This document shows, piece after piece, positions 33,296 to 43,052 of a stretch of 64,000 nt of DNA (positions are counted from its first letter, which is position 1; the number at the start of each line of letters is the position of its first letter). Source of the DNA: Reichenbachiella carrageenanivorans (GTDB lineage: Bacteria > Bacteroidota > Bacteroidia > Cytophagales > Cyclobacteriaceae); the NCBI RefSeq assembly GCF_025639805.1, contig NZ_CP106735.1, positions 2,761,501-2,825,500 on the forward strand, given 5' to 3'. Position numbers and translations under genes: made by a program. The notes under the pieces are model-generated. The model searched no databases. It was not told where the DNA came from and saw only the letters and a program-made list of their open reading frames with translations.

Positions 33296-34526
33296 TCGCC
33301 TTCATGGCTCTGATTCGCTTGAGTAAGCTGGGGTGCGAATAGTTCATAAACTCATACCATGGATGTGGTGTCAGGTTGCCCAGACTGTCTGAGGTCAGCT
33401 TCTTTAGCGCAGTGATCAAGGGCTCTTTGTCGTAAGTAGTCACGGCATAGGCATCCGCTTCATATTCATTTTTTCGACTCATCAGATTCATCAGAATACC
33501 GATCACAGTAGAAAGGGGAGAAAATAAGATCGCAAAGGCAAATACGTTGAGATGGAGGGCCGTCACATGGCCACCTAAGGCCCATGAGATTTCACTGCTG
33601 AAGATAAACTTGGACAAGAGCCAAAGCATAAATCCAGTTTGAAGAATCCCAGAAACCATAGACCAAATGATGTGTTTTTTTTTGAAGTGACCTACTTCGT
33701 GTGCCAGTACACCCACTAGTTCTTCTTCTGTGTGTTTTTCTATCAAAGTATCGTAGAGGACTACTTTCTTTTTCTTGCCCAGCCCAGAGAAGAAAGCATT
33801 GCCTTTGGAGGAGCGTTTCGAGCCGTCGATCACAAAGATGTTGTGAAGCGGAAAACCTACTTTCTCGCTGTAATTGGTAATCGCTGTTTTGAGCGGCCCA
33901 TCTTCGAGTGGGCTTAGCTTGTTGAACATCGGAATAATCAATGAGGTGTAAAACATATTGATGAAAATCATAAACACGCTAATAGCGACCCAGAAATAGA
34001 TCCAGAAGTTTTCCTCGAAAAACATCACGAGCACGATAAATAGCGAAGCCAAAACTCCCCCTAGGAGCAGGGCGAGCAAGTAGCTTTTGAATTTGTCTGT
34101 GAGGTAGGTTTTGAAGGTCATCTTGTTGAACCCATATTTCTCTTCGATCACAAATGTGCCATAGAGTTCGAAAGGAATACCCATCAAATCTGAAGCTAGG
34201 TAGACCACACCAAAAAAGTACAATGACGTAAGCGGTTCTACAGAAGCTGCTCCTCTCAGATATTCGTCGAGCCAGCCAAATCCTCCAAACCACAGTATGG
34301 CTAGCATCATGAGAAAACTAAATGAAGAACTGATCAAAGAAAAGTTAAAGACTTCTGATTGATAGGCTTGAGATTGAGCATACTTCTCTTGGTCGTAGAT
34401 GCCCTCGAGTTCAGCAGGTACTGGTTGTTGCCGACTTCTGTTATTGAGGATCCCCAATGCCTTGTTGAAAATGAAATCGAAGGTAAGAATACCTATAAGC
34501 AGTAAGCGGATCGCTTGATAGTCCAT
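33288..34526 (-). CDS. M48 family CAAX-prenyl-protease-like membrane metallopeptidase
   Basis: A 412-aa Ste24-type protein. It has the zinc motif HEVGH (LAHEVGHFKKKH) and a downstream NEYEADAYAV block supplying the third ligand. About seven membrane helices surround the active site. The N-terminal extension with KALGILNNRSRQQPVP is typical of the CAAX protease 1 subfamily. In bacteria these enzymes are thought to degrade or process membrane proteins; prenylated substrates are not expected. Intact and of normal length. Confidence 0.88.
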   Translation of the reverse strand: MDYQAIRLLLIGILTFDFIFNKALGILNNRSRQQPVPAELEGIYDQEKYAQSQAYQSEVFNFSLISSSFSFLMMLAILWFGGFGWLDEYLRGAASVEPLTSLYFFGVVYLASDLMGIPFELYGTFVIEEKYGFNKMTFKTYLTDKFKSYLLALLLGGVLASLFIVLVMFFEENFWIYFWVAISVFMIFINMFYTSLIIPMFNKLSPLEDGPLKTAITNYSEKVGFPLHNIFVIDGSKRSSKGNAFFSGLGKKKKVVLYDTLIEKHTEEELVGVLAHEVGHFKKKHIIWSMVSGILQTGFMLWLLSKFIFSSEISWALGGHVTALHLNVFAFAILFSPLSTVIGILMNLMSRKNEYEADAYAVTTYDKEPLITALKKLTSDSLGNLTPHPWYEFMNYSHPSLLKRIRAMKAIK

Positions 34527-34580
34527 GTATTTTTTTGTACAAATCTAAGAAGTATTGATAACTGAATTTATATCGTTTGG

Positions 34581-34612
34581 ACAAAAATCAATCAGTATCA
34601 TTTGATTTTTGT
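34581..34612. promoter_or_regulatory. perfect 11-bp inverted repeat in a divergent gap
   Basis: ACAAAAATCAA at 34581-34591 and its complement at 34602-34612, 10 bp apart (centre to centre 21 bp, two helical turns). It lies between the M48 gene and the T9SS repeat protein, 55 bp from the former's start. The spacing fits a dimeric regulator site; there is no T-tract for a terminator. Confidence 0.35.
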
Positions 34613-34767
34613 GTTTTGATAGCGTATTCAGACTTTTATAAAATTGAAATATTCCATTAAGGGTTTTTCCTAAGGAACAGATTAGGGGAATGGCCGAAGA
34701 TTTTGGTGTAGGCGGCGTCTAATTTTGAATCAAACTAATTCAAAAAAAACCAATTTAACGTCTAGCT

Positions 34768-36138
34768 ATGAGAAAAATGCTATTTAAATCCCTTCTAATA
34801 GGAGCGGTTTGTTTCTATTCCTTCACGACTTATGGTCAATGCCCAAGTATGACAACTACCAATACCCAAACGGGAACAGATGTTTGTTCTGGAAATCAGG
34901 TTTATTCCGATGCCAACTGGAGGACGAGAACATTAACCATAGACGGGGTATTAACCATCAATGGAGATTTTACTACAGTAGATCGTGTGGTAGTCAATGG
35001 AACATTGATTGTCAATGGCTATTTAGAAGCAGGAGGTGCTTTGGACGTAAATGGAACCCTTACGGTAACAGAAGACTTGTATGTTGAAGATGATTTTCAG
35101 GTAGATGGAGATTTACAAGTAGGGGGCAGTGTGGATATTGATAGGTGGGGATTATTAACGGTTGCAGATGGAGGTAGTATGGATGTAAGTGAAAGCCTTG
35201 TTGCCAATGGAGACTTTTCTATAAGTGGAGATGTGATTGTAGATGAGGACTTGACTGTTGGAGAATGGTCAACACTTACTGTGAATGAAGGGGGTAATTT
35301 GCAGGTAGGAGATGACTTTAATAACGGAGGCTGGTTTGATTGGTTTGATAGTGAAAATAGGGGAGAGATCGTAGTAGGAGGAACTTTTACCAATGAAGAA
35401 AATGGAAACATGGTCATTACGGATGGAGGTGTATTAGATGTTTCGGAAGGCATTGTATTGGAGTCGGGCTCCATTATGACTGTAGAAGATGGAGGTACCA
35501 TTAGTGGTGGTGCAGGAGGTATTGTCAACAATGGCGGCACTTTGACAGCACCAGACGAGTCAGAATGTTTGACTGGTTGCTGTGGGCCAGAATGTAAGAC
35601 GCTGCCTGTAGAGCTTACGTATATTGTCATCACGTCTAGAGATGGTGAACAATACCTAGAGTGGGAAACTGCTACAGAGATCAACAATGAAGGCTTCGAA
35701 ATACAAGCAAAACTAGCCTCAGTTGATGAATTTGAATATCTCGATTTTGTAGCAGGACATGGTACTACCTCGGAGGTGCAGAGGTATTCGTATCGATTGT
35801 ATACTGCAGCCTATAAATACTACAGACTCAAGCAGGTCGATTACGATGGGCAGTTCGAATACAGCCCAATCGTTGCTTTGCAAAATCAATTAGAGCAAGC
35901 TAGCTATGCGGTGTTTCCTAATCCGACTGCAGGAGAAGTACACTTGGAAGGTGCAGGACAGACAGCATTTCAGCTTTACGATGCTTATGGCAATGCCTTA
36001 CTAAGTGAGCACTTGCTAGCGGACGAGCTACTCGAAGTGAAAGTATCGAATTGCTTGTCGGCCTCACCTGATGGCAATTATATTTTGACCTTACAGACGG
36101 CTCAAGGACAGGAATCCATTCGAATTGTTAAAAAATAA
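34768..36138 (+). CDS. secreted beta-repeat protein with T9SS type A sorting domain
   Basis: A 456-aa secreted protein. After a signal peptide (LLIGAVCFYSFTTYGQ) it has about 200 residues of short degenerate repeats (VNGTLIVNGYLE, VNGTLTVTEDLYV, VDGDLQVGGSVDI, VNEGGNLQVGDDF), period about 10-14, as in beta-helix or adhesin stacks. A cysteine-rich hinge (CLTGCCGPEC) follows, then a PVELTYI...EWETATEINNEGFEI domain and a type A C-terminal domain (YAVFPNPTAGEVHL ... SIRIVKK). The role is probably adhesion or a surface layer (inference). Confidence 0.82.
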   Translation: MRKMLFKSLLIGAVCFYSFTTYGQCPSMTTTNTQTGTDVCSGNQVYSDANWRTRTLTIDGVLTINGDFTTVDRVVVNGTLIVNGYLEAGGALDVNGTLTVTEDLYVEDDFQVDGDLQVGGSVDIDRWGLLTVADGGSMDVSESLVANGDFSISGDVIVDEDLTVGEWSTLTVNEGGNLQVGDDFNNGGWFDWFDSENRGEIVVGGTFTNEENGNMVITDGGVLDVSEGIVLESGSIMTVEDGGTISGGAGGIVNNGGTLTAPDESECLTGCCGPECKTLPVELTYIVITSRDGEQYLEWETATEINNEGFEIQAKLASVDEFEYLDFVAGHGTTSEVQRYSYRLYTAAYKYYRLKQVDYDGQFEYSPIVALQNQLEQASYAVFPNPTAGEVHLEGAGQTAFQLYDAYGNALLSEHLLADELLEVKVSNCLSASPDGNYILTLQTAQGQESIRIVKK

Positions 36139-36145
36139 TAGGGTA

Positions 36146-37183
36146 TTAAAAGACCATTGGAAGGGGGCATTGTAGCTCACGCACCGACCGTGAAGGTTTG
36201 CGTGGGTCGCCCCATTTGAAGCTGTAGGTTAGTGAAATCTCATGAGCACCACCACTTTGGATGCCGAGATTAGACAACGTATAGTCAAAGCTGTAGCCTA
36301 TGGTGAACTTCTTTTGGGTTACCCCAAACATGAAAATCAAAGATTCGTTGTTGGCTCCGCCACCTTCTGGCGATTTGAGCGGAATACCCCTATACCACAT
36401 GCCAAAGATTACGGGCTCCCAAGTGAAGTAAAGTCCCAAGTCCAATTGATTGAATTCGCCTTGTGCTCGATAGTTGAACGTAGGAGACAGGCTTCTTTTG
36501 GCTCCTGATGCTGTTTGCCCACGATTAAAGCCAGATTTTAAGGGAATCATATATCCGCCATGTATAGATAGTTTTTGTGGCAGGGGGCTGTCCTCTCCCA
36601 AAAAGGATTGGTTGGGCTCTCTGATGTGGTGCATGGATACGCCAATCCAGCTTCTGGCCGAATATACCACCCCCCCAAGAGCAATATCAAAGTAGTTGAC
36701 TTTCCAATCTGTGTTGAATTGCTCTGCACTCGGATTGCCTGTTGGGCCATTGTTGTCTATTTGGTCTCCAAAAACTAGTTTGTTGAAATTTACATTTCTA
36801 GAGGTATAGGAGAGCTGAAAGGCTGGGCGAAAGACCCATTTATGGTTCACATTTACCTGATAGGCATATTGCAAGGCTATTTCATTAGATTGTAGCCCTA
36901 CAAGTCCTTCTGTGTCATTGACAAAAATAAGCCCTACACTGCTGTTTTTCTCGTCAAAATTGTTGTCTGCATAGACCGAAAAGGTTTCAAAGTTGGCATC
37001 TATCGATGGCCATTGGTTTCTGTAATTGATTCCAGCACGGCCTTGTTGGGTGATTCCTGCCAGCGCAGGGTTCAGATACAAAGGTGCTGAGTAATACTGC
37101 GAAAATTGAGGGTCTTGCGCCCAAACCTTGTTAGTAGTAAGTAAGCTAGCAGTGATTAATAAAAAGAATGAAAATCTTTGCAT
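36146..37183 (-). CDS. PorP/SprF family T9SS-associated outer membrane protein
   Basis: A 345-aa protein with signal peptide and the family hallmark QDPQFSQYYSAPLYLNPALAG right after it, followed by RAGINYRNQWPSI and an outer-membrane beta-barrel ending LTYSFKWGDP. PorP/SprF proteins anchor or help export large type B-sorted (CHU_C) T9SS substrates. It is divergent from a 1.7-kaa CHU_C protein, the usual genomic pairing. The convergent neighbour at 34768-36138 is only 7 bp away. Confidence 0.93.
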   Translation of the reverse strand: MQRFSFFLLITASLLTTNKVWAQDPQFSQYYSAPLYLNPALAGITQQGRAGINYRNQWPSIDANFETFSVYADNNFDEKNSSVGLIFVNDTEGLVGLQSNEIALQYAYQVNVNHKWVFRPAFQLSYTSRNVNFNKLVFGDQIDNNGPTGNPSAEQFNTDWKVNYFDIALGGVVYSARSWIGVSMHHIREPNQSFLGEDSPLPQKLSIHGGYMIPLKSGFNRGQTASGAKRSLSPTFNYRAQGEFNQLDLGLYFTWEPVIFGMWYRGIPLKSPEGGGANNESLIFMFGVTQKKFTIGYSFDYTLSNLGIQSGGAHEISLTYSFKWGDPRKPSRSVRELQCPLPMVF

Positions 37184-37400
37184 CTGTTTGTTTGAATCGA
37201 GCTTACGCTCTTAAATAGAATCGTTGCAAAATATAAAATATTGTCCCAAATCAGAAATGAATTATTTTTTGTTGAGTCAATTGCATTGAAATATATTTTG
37301 TCACCGTTAGTATTAGTAATTGAGTTATTTTTAGCCCTTGATTAATATACTCCTAAATTTTTTTAAAAGGACACTTTAAGATTTGAGAACCCTTACCGAA

Positions 37401-40400
37401 ATGATGAACGTTGTGAAATCGAAATTTGCGCTTTTGTGCGTTTTTTTTATCGTATTGAGTTCGTTCAGCTTCTCCCTTCAAGCGCAAAACTATTCAGAAT
37501 ATAATTGGTTGTTTGGTAATTCCACAAGTACCATCACATTCAACAAGTCAGATGCACGTGCGCAGCTCGATACTTTACAGTTCACCCCTTATGGAACTGG
37601 TGGTGGTGCTGTTATTTCTGACCCTGTTACGGGCAACTTATTATTTTATACCGACGGAGAAAATGTTTATGATGCCACCCATACCTTAGTACCCAATGGG
37701 GCAGGTCTAGGGGGGGATGCCACGATCAATCGTGCGGCCTCGGTGATGCCGATGCCTTATACTGATGGGGAGTATTATATATTCACTAATCCTGGAGCTA
37801 GTGGTCCAGAAATTCTTTATACAGTAGTAGATAGAACCGTACAGGGCAATGCCGCTGCAGGCGAGCCTCCATTAGGAGATGTAGATGCTGCAAGAAAGAA
37901 CTTAGGCACTGGGCTTATGAACCCATCCGAAGGCATGATCGTGATTCAGCAGGACAAAGACAACTATTGGGTGATCACTAATGATAGAACTACTTTTGAT
38001 TTTCAAGTATTGCCTGTAAATAATGGTGCAATCGGAGTCGTGCAAGTGTTTGATCTCAATGATTTGGCTGCTCCAGATTTTGAAGCGGCTTCTTTTGCCT
38101 ACGATTCGGTTAATTCAGTATTGGCTGTAGCCCCTAGAGATGCCAATCGCAATGTAACCTTATATGACTTTGATATCCTCACAGGTACACTTACACTCAA
38201 TCGAGCGATACTCAATACAGGAAATGCTGATTTTGCCACAGAAGCGGTCTACGATATTGAGTGGTCTGCTAGCGGTGATAATCTATATGTCTCTCGACAT
38301 GGAGGTGCAGGAGTAGAGGCGGATCTATACCAGTACAACATCAATGACCCACTCAATACCATCAATTCTATCCTTTTTCAACCAGTGTTTAGAAGTTTTG
38401 GAGTACAGCGTGGTCCTGATCAAAACATTTATCATCTCTACCAACAGACCAGTACGGCGGCTATTGAGATTGGAGTGATCACCGAAGCAGATAGTTTGTT
38501 TCACGCAGATAGCTCGTTTTTCAATGTGGGTTACGACAGTTTGGCGTTTACACCTTCGGGTATTGCTGGTACGCAATTCCCTCATTTTCCAGCACCACAT
38601 TTTGAGATGTTTGACTCTGTTGGTTTTGCTGTTTATGATTCTTGTGCGCTATTGTCTACCAAGTTTTTCTCTAACGTAGAGCCACCTGCACAATCCTATT
38701 TGTGGGACTTTGGAGATGGGGCTACTTCTACAGCTGTTAACCCCATTTATACCTATCAGGTAGGAGGGACTTATCCAGTTTCGCTCACTGTAGAGCTCAA
38801 TGGTATCATAGAAACCTATACACGTACGGTCAATGTAGTGGACAATGATTTGCAAATCGACCTTGGTATGGATACCGTGAGATGTGTCGGAGAAATTTTT
38901 ACTTATGATGCTGGAGCAGGGGGAGCTTCTTATTTTTGGAACACGGGTGAAATTACTCAGACAATCAATGTAGATACGACAGGACTCTATTCAGTAGCTG
39001 TACAAAGTGCTGCCACGGGCTGTATCAATTATGATTATGTAATGGTGACCACCTATGAAGATACCAATATCTTTAGAAACCAATGGTATTTTGGAGAGCA
39101 GGCGGGGATAGATTTTAATCCACCCACTACTACAGCGATTACTGATGCCAATCAGATGAGTTCTCCACAAGGGGCATCGTCTGTGTCAGATTATAATGGG
39201 GATTTACTGTTTTACACCAATGGAGAAACCATTTGGAATAAAAACCATAGAGTGATGGACAATGGAGACAATATAGGAGGAGACCCCAATTCCAGCCAAG
39301 GTGTTATGATTGTGCCTGTACCCAGTGACCAGACCAACTCTAACGACAGCTCGCTTTTCTATGTATTCACTTCAGATCCTATCTATGGTGATTTTAGTTA
39401 TGACATGAAGTATGCCGTAGTGGATATGCGTAGAGATACTGCACAGGGAGAAGTTATTGTCAAAGATGTTTCGTTTTTTACGAATAGTACAGAAAGAATC
39501 GCCGCATTTGGGTTAGGACAAGGGGTGACTTGGTTGGTCACTCATGAATTTGGAAACAATCAGTTTCGATCATATCCCATTACTGGGGCTGGTATTGGGC
39601 AGCCGATTACTTCTTCGGCTGGAAGTGCTATGCGGTTTGATGAGCAAAAAACAGGACGGGCACAGATGAAGTACGCCGCTGGTGGTGGCATCATAGCAGT
39701 TGCCTTTCAAGACACCAACGAAAACTATATAGAACTCTTTAGTGTGGTGGACAGTACTGGTGTGATTACAGGACTAACCAAAATTGACATCGCAGAGCCA
39801 GCGCCTTCATTGATCTATGGGGTGGAATTCTCTTCTAGTCTTCAAAAATTGTACGTCAGCACCAATGGCACAGGAGGCTCTAAACTGCTGCAATACGACT
39901 TAGATAGCTTGTACGCACCTACAGCCAAAGCCGATATTCAAGCAACTAAATTTGTGTTGGGCAATGATACAGGGTTGCAATACGGAGCTCTACAAACAGG
40001 TTCGGATGGTATTATTTACATGGCTGTAGATGGCGAGACTGCTGTAGGTACAATTAGTAGCCCCAATAGCAACGACAATTCTGCGAGTTTCTCAGTCAGT
40101 GGTTTCGACCTCAACGGACGAGTCAGTAGATTGGGTTTGCCCAATTTTGTACAAGAGTTGCCACTCAGTGCACAAGAGCCAGGTATCGCCTATACCAATC
40201 CTTGTTTAGGACAAGAAACGGTTTTTGATGGAACGGGTACTTCCATAATAGATGAATTTTTCTGGGCGTTCGACGATGGCACTTCAGCGATTGTAGAAGA
40301 TACTACACATTTGTACAACCTAGTGGGTGTGTACAATGTGAGCTTGCGTGTCACCAACCGATGTGGACTGGATACTCTGTTTGTAGAGCCAGTGGAGATA

Positions 40401-42626
40401 TTCCCAATACCAGCCAATCCTACTTTGCTAGATGCCGTGGCCATTTGTAATGGTCCTGTCACTTTGGAAGCGTGGCCAGTAGATACCGCTGCTTTTAGCT
40501 ATACTTGGTCTACGGGAGATACTACGCGTACCATAGTGGTAGATACTCCTAATTTGGTCAATGTCTACATTACTAATGAAGAAGGATGTCAGTCTGAGCC
40601 AAGAGAATCATTTGTAGACGATACGCGGCCTGAAGTGGATTTGGGTACGGACCAAACCATCTGTGAAGGCGTGGCCTTTCCTGCTTTGGATGCGCTCAAC
40701 CCAGGTTCCACTTATCTATGGGCTATCAATGGCTCCTCCAATGGAAATGCCTTGCGGACGCAAACCGTAGATACTTCGACACCAGGAGTGTATACTTACG
40801 AAGTAACTATAGAAGATATTTTGAATTGTGTAGCAACAGATCAGGTAGAGTTTACAGTAGCCAACAGCCCTGAGTTTACTACTCTTGGAGGAACTACCTC
40901 AGGTTGTGGAGCGACCGATGGCACGATTGACATTGATGTGACTGAAAGTGGGAGCTTCACTTATTCGGTGAGTGGCCCATCAGCTATTGGGGTTACGCCA
41001 TTGGCAGGGCCATTATTCGTGACTACTCCTAATACATTACGCTCAGGGGGATATTCCGTTTCTGTTACTAATACACTTACTGGTTGTGCACTGGCTCAGG
41101 TGGCGACCGTAGACGATGCAGGAGCAGGGTTTACTATAGATGGGTATGTGCCTACTCCAGACTGCCCAGGGGATGGAATACTTACGTTTAATCTAGATGT
41201 GGCAATAGCCAGTATAAATTACGAGCTGTTCAATAGTGAAGGAACTACCTCGGCGAGTGGTTCTGCTACTCCATCTCCCACACCAACATTCGATGTGAAT
41301 GATCTCGATTCTGGCACCTATTCTATAACAGTAGTAGAGAATATAAGTGGCCTGTTGTGTAGGCAAACACTTGATAATATTATTTTGGACGGAAGTCCTG
41401 CAGCAGATTTTACGACCACTCCTCAGAATATTTGTGGTACAGAAGGAGAAATTAATATTTATCCGATCAGAACGGATCCCGCTATTACATATACATGGAG
41501 TGGACCTGGCATAGTAGGGACTTCATTGGGCGAAACAATAACTGTGTCTGCAGGTGGCACTTATTCGGTTACATCATCCAATGGTGGCTTCTGTGAAGTC
41601 ACGCAGACCATGGATGTAGTGCAGAGTCAGGCACCTGAGGTAGAGATTCTTACTGAGGGTCAGGAGTGCGAAAGCGCTTATGTGCTGTTTGCCAATGTGA
41701 CTAATGGATTGGTGGGCAACGGTGGCTATCAGTGGGACAATGGTGCCAATGGTTCCAGAAGAGGAATCAACTCTTCTGGAAGTTACGAGGTGCTGGTGCT
41801 CGATCAGGGCACGGGCTGTACAGGCACGGCCACTAAAGATGTAGAAGTATATAGTGAGCTCACCGTTTTTGCAGCTGCGTCGCCCAATTGCGATGATAAT
41901 GCAGAAGTTTTTCTAACAGCTTATGCCAATATTACAGAGGACGTCACATTTACATGGACAGGGCCTGAAGGGGAAACATTAACTGATCAAGATGCTGAAA
42001 TTTCTATTAGCGAAAGCGGCAACTACACCATACATGTAGCTTCTACCTTGAGTACTTGTGAAGCAGATGCCTCACTGAATGTGTCGGTCGTACCTATCAC
42101 AGCTGATCAATTGCTATTAGGGGAGAGAGAAACGTTTTGTAGTGAAGACCCTGCCAACAGCTCGGTAGATTTGGATCCAGGGCTATTCAGTACCTATGAG
42201 TGGACGATTGTCAACGATGATGTGCTTCTTTCCACCGATCGGGTATACAATACCAACGCAGCAGGAGTATACGAAGTCACGTTGAGTAATGGATTTACCT
42301 GTACCAGAGACGTTATAGAGGTGTTGAACGACTGTTTGCCGAGAGTACATGCACCTAACGCATTTACACCTTCAGCTTCTCCTGGATTCAATGATGAGTT
42401 TTTTGTCTACCCGAATCCCTATGTGAGTAATTTTGAAATTAAAATTTTCTCCAGATGGGGTGAAATGATCTATCAGTCTAAGGATATCGCTTTCCGGTGG
42501 GATGGTACTTATCGAGGCGAACTGTTGAAAATAGATACTTATGTCTATGTGATGACTTTCAGAAGTTTGCTTAATCCAGAGCTGGGGGTGATCACTCAGC
42601 GTGGAGGTGTGGCACTCTTGAGATAG
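37401..42626 (+). CDS. giant PKD-domain protein with CHU_C (T9SS type B) domain
   Basis: About 1741 aa from the ATG at 37401; a TTG at 37383 would add six residues. After the signal (FFIVLSSFSFSLQAQ) come two related propeller-like modules: YSEYNWLFGNSTSTITFN ... LLFYTDGENVYDA, and FRNQWYFGEQAGIDFN ... LLFYTNGETIWNK. There are PKD domains after each (YLWDFGDGATSTAVNPIYTY and FFWAFDDGTSAIVEDTTHLY), several Ig-like repeats with paired cysteines, and a C-terminal CHU_C domain (PNAFTPSASPGFNDEFFVYP ... IFSRWGEMIYQS). It is likely secreted to the surface through the T9SS with help of the adjacent PorP/SprF protein and may act in adhesion or gliding. Confidence 0.88.
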   Translation: MMNVVKSKFALLCVFFIVLSSFSFSLQAQNYSEYNWLFGNSTSTITFNKSDARAQLDTLQFTPYGTGGGAVISDPVTGNLLFYTDGENVYDATHTLVPNGAGLGGDATINRAASVMPMPYTDGEYYIFTNPGASGPEILYTVVDRTVQGNAAAGEPPLGDVDAARKNLGTGLMNPSEGMIVIQQDKDNYWVITNDRTTFDFQVLPVNNGAIGVVQVFDLNDLAAPDFEAASFAYDSVNSVLAVAPRDANRNVTLYDFDILTGTLTLNRAILNTGNADFATEAVYDIEWSASGDNLYVSRHGGAGVEADLYQYNINDPLNTINSILFQPVFRSFGVQRGPDQNIYHLYQQTSTAAIEIGVITEADSLFHADSSFFNVGYDSLAFTPSGIAGTQFPHFPAPHFEMFDSVGFAVYDSCALLSTKFFSNVEPPAQSYLWDFGDGATSTAVNPIYTYQVGGTYPVSLTVELNGIIETYTRTVNVVDNDLQIDLGMDTVRCVGEIFTYDAGAGGASYFWNTGEITQTINVDTTGLYSVAVQSAATGCINYDYVMVTTYEDTNIFRNQWYFGEQAGIDFNPPTTTAITDANQMSSPQGASSVSDYNGDLLFYTNGETIWNKNHRVMDNGDNIGGDPNSSQGVMIVPVPSDQTNSNDSSLFYVFTSDPIYGDFSYDMKYAVVDMRRDTAQGEVIVKDVSFFTNSTERIAAFGLGQGVTWLVTHEFGNNQFRSYPITGAGIGQPITSSAGSAMRFDEQKTGRAQMKYAAGGGIIAVAFQDTNENYIELFSVVDSTGVITGLTKIDIAEPAPSLIYGVEFSSSLQKLYVSTNGTGGSKLLQYDLDSLYAPTAKADIQATKFVLGNDTGLQYGALQTGSDGIIYMAVDGETAVGTISSPNSNDNSASFSVSGFDLNGRVSRLGLPNFVQELPLSAQEPGIAYTNPCLGQETVFDGTGTSIIDEFFWAFDDGTSAIVEDTTHLYNLVGVYNVSLRVTNRCGLDTLFVEPVEIFPIPANPTLLDAVAICNGPVTLEAWPVDTAAFSYTWSTGDTTRTIVVDTPNLVNVYITNEEGCQSEPRESFVDDTRPEVDLGTDQTICEGVAFPALDALNPGSTYLWAINGSSNGNALRTQTVDTSTPGVYTYEVTIEDILNCVATDQVEFTVANSPEFTTLGGTTSGCGATDGTIDIDVTESGSFTYSVSGPSAIGVTPLAGPLFVTTPNTLRSGGYSVSVTNTLTGCALAQVATVDDAGAGFTIDGYVPTPDCPGDGILTFNLDVAIASINYELFNSEGTTSASGSATPSPTPTFDVNDLDSGTYSITVVENISGLLCRQTLDNIILDGSPAADFTTTPQNICGTEGEINIYPIRTDPAITYTWSGPGIVGTSLGETITVSAGGTYSVTSSNGGFCEVTQTMDVVQSQAPEVEILTEGQECESAYVLFANVTNGLVGNGGYQWDNGANGSRRGINSSGSYEVLVLDQGTGCTGTATKDVEVYSELTVFAAASPNCDDNAEVFLTAYANITEDVTFTWTGPEGETLTDQDAEISISESGNYTIHVASTLSTCEADASLNVSVVPITADQLLLGERETFCSEDPANSSVDLDPGLFSTYEWTIVNDDVLLSTDRVYNTNAAGVYEVTLSNGFTCTRDVIEVLNDCLPRVHAPNAFTPSASPGFNDEFFVYPNPYVSNFEIKIFSRWGEMIYQSKDIAFRWDGTYRGELLKIDTYVYVMTFRSLLNPELGVITQRGGVALLR

Positions 42627-42687
42627 GTTAATGCTGGATTTCGGCACGGTATGTGATGAACCTAGTCTGACAAATAAAAATAAGAAG

Positions 42688-43050
42688 ATGAAAAAGTATT
42701 TGATTATTACATTTCTGTTTTTGGCGGCCATTAGTGTGTCGGCCTACGAATTTGCTGATTTCAAATTTCTACCTACCTCTTTGAAGGTCACAGTATTGGA
42801 CGAACTAGGGAATCCGGTAGAAGCAGCAGAAGTGACTTTGTTTAAAAACAAGGAAGATTATAAAGCCCATGTCAATCCATTAGAGAAAAAAGTAACTGAT
42901 GAAAGTGGCGAGGTGGTGTTTAAAAAATTAGACCCTAAGTCTTATTTCGTTCATGCCGATTTTCAAAACAAAAACAATGTGGGATTAGGTGTGCAAACAG
43001 AAATACTTATCGAGGGACGTATAAATAAGGTAAATACAGTAGTACAGTAA
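42688..43050 (+). CDS. small exported protein with Cna_B/carboxypeptidase-regulatory-like domain
   Basis: A 120-aa protein. The ATG at 42688 starts a clear signal peptide (MKKYLIITFLFLAAISVSA); an upstream frame start at 42631 would bury it. The mature part is one beta-sandwich repeat (LKVTVLDELGNPVEAAEVTL, TDESGEVVFKKLDPKSYFVH) typical of Cna_B or CarboxypepD_reg-like modules. It lies 61 bp after the giant CHU_C gene and 2 bp before the Nudix gene, so it may be read with either. Confidence 0.75.
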   Translation: MKKYLIITFLFLAAISVSAYEFADFKFLPTSLKVTVLDELGNPVEAAEVTLFKNKEDYKAHVNPLEKKVTDESGEVVFKKLDPKSYFVHADFQNKNNVGLGVQTEILIEGRINKVNTVVQ

Positions 43051-43052
43051 GT

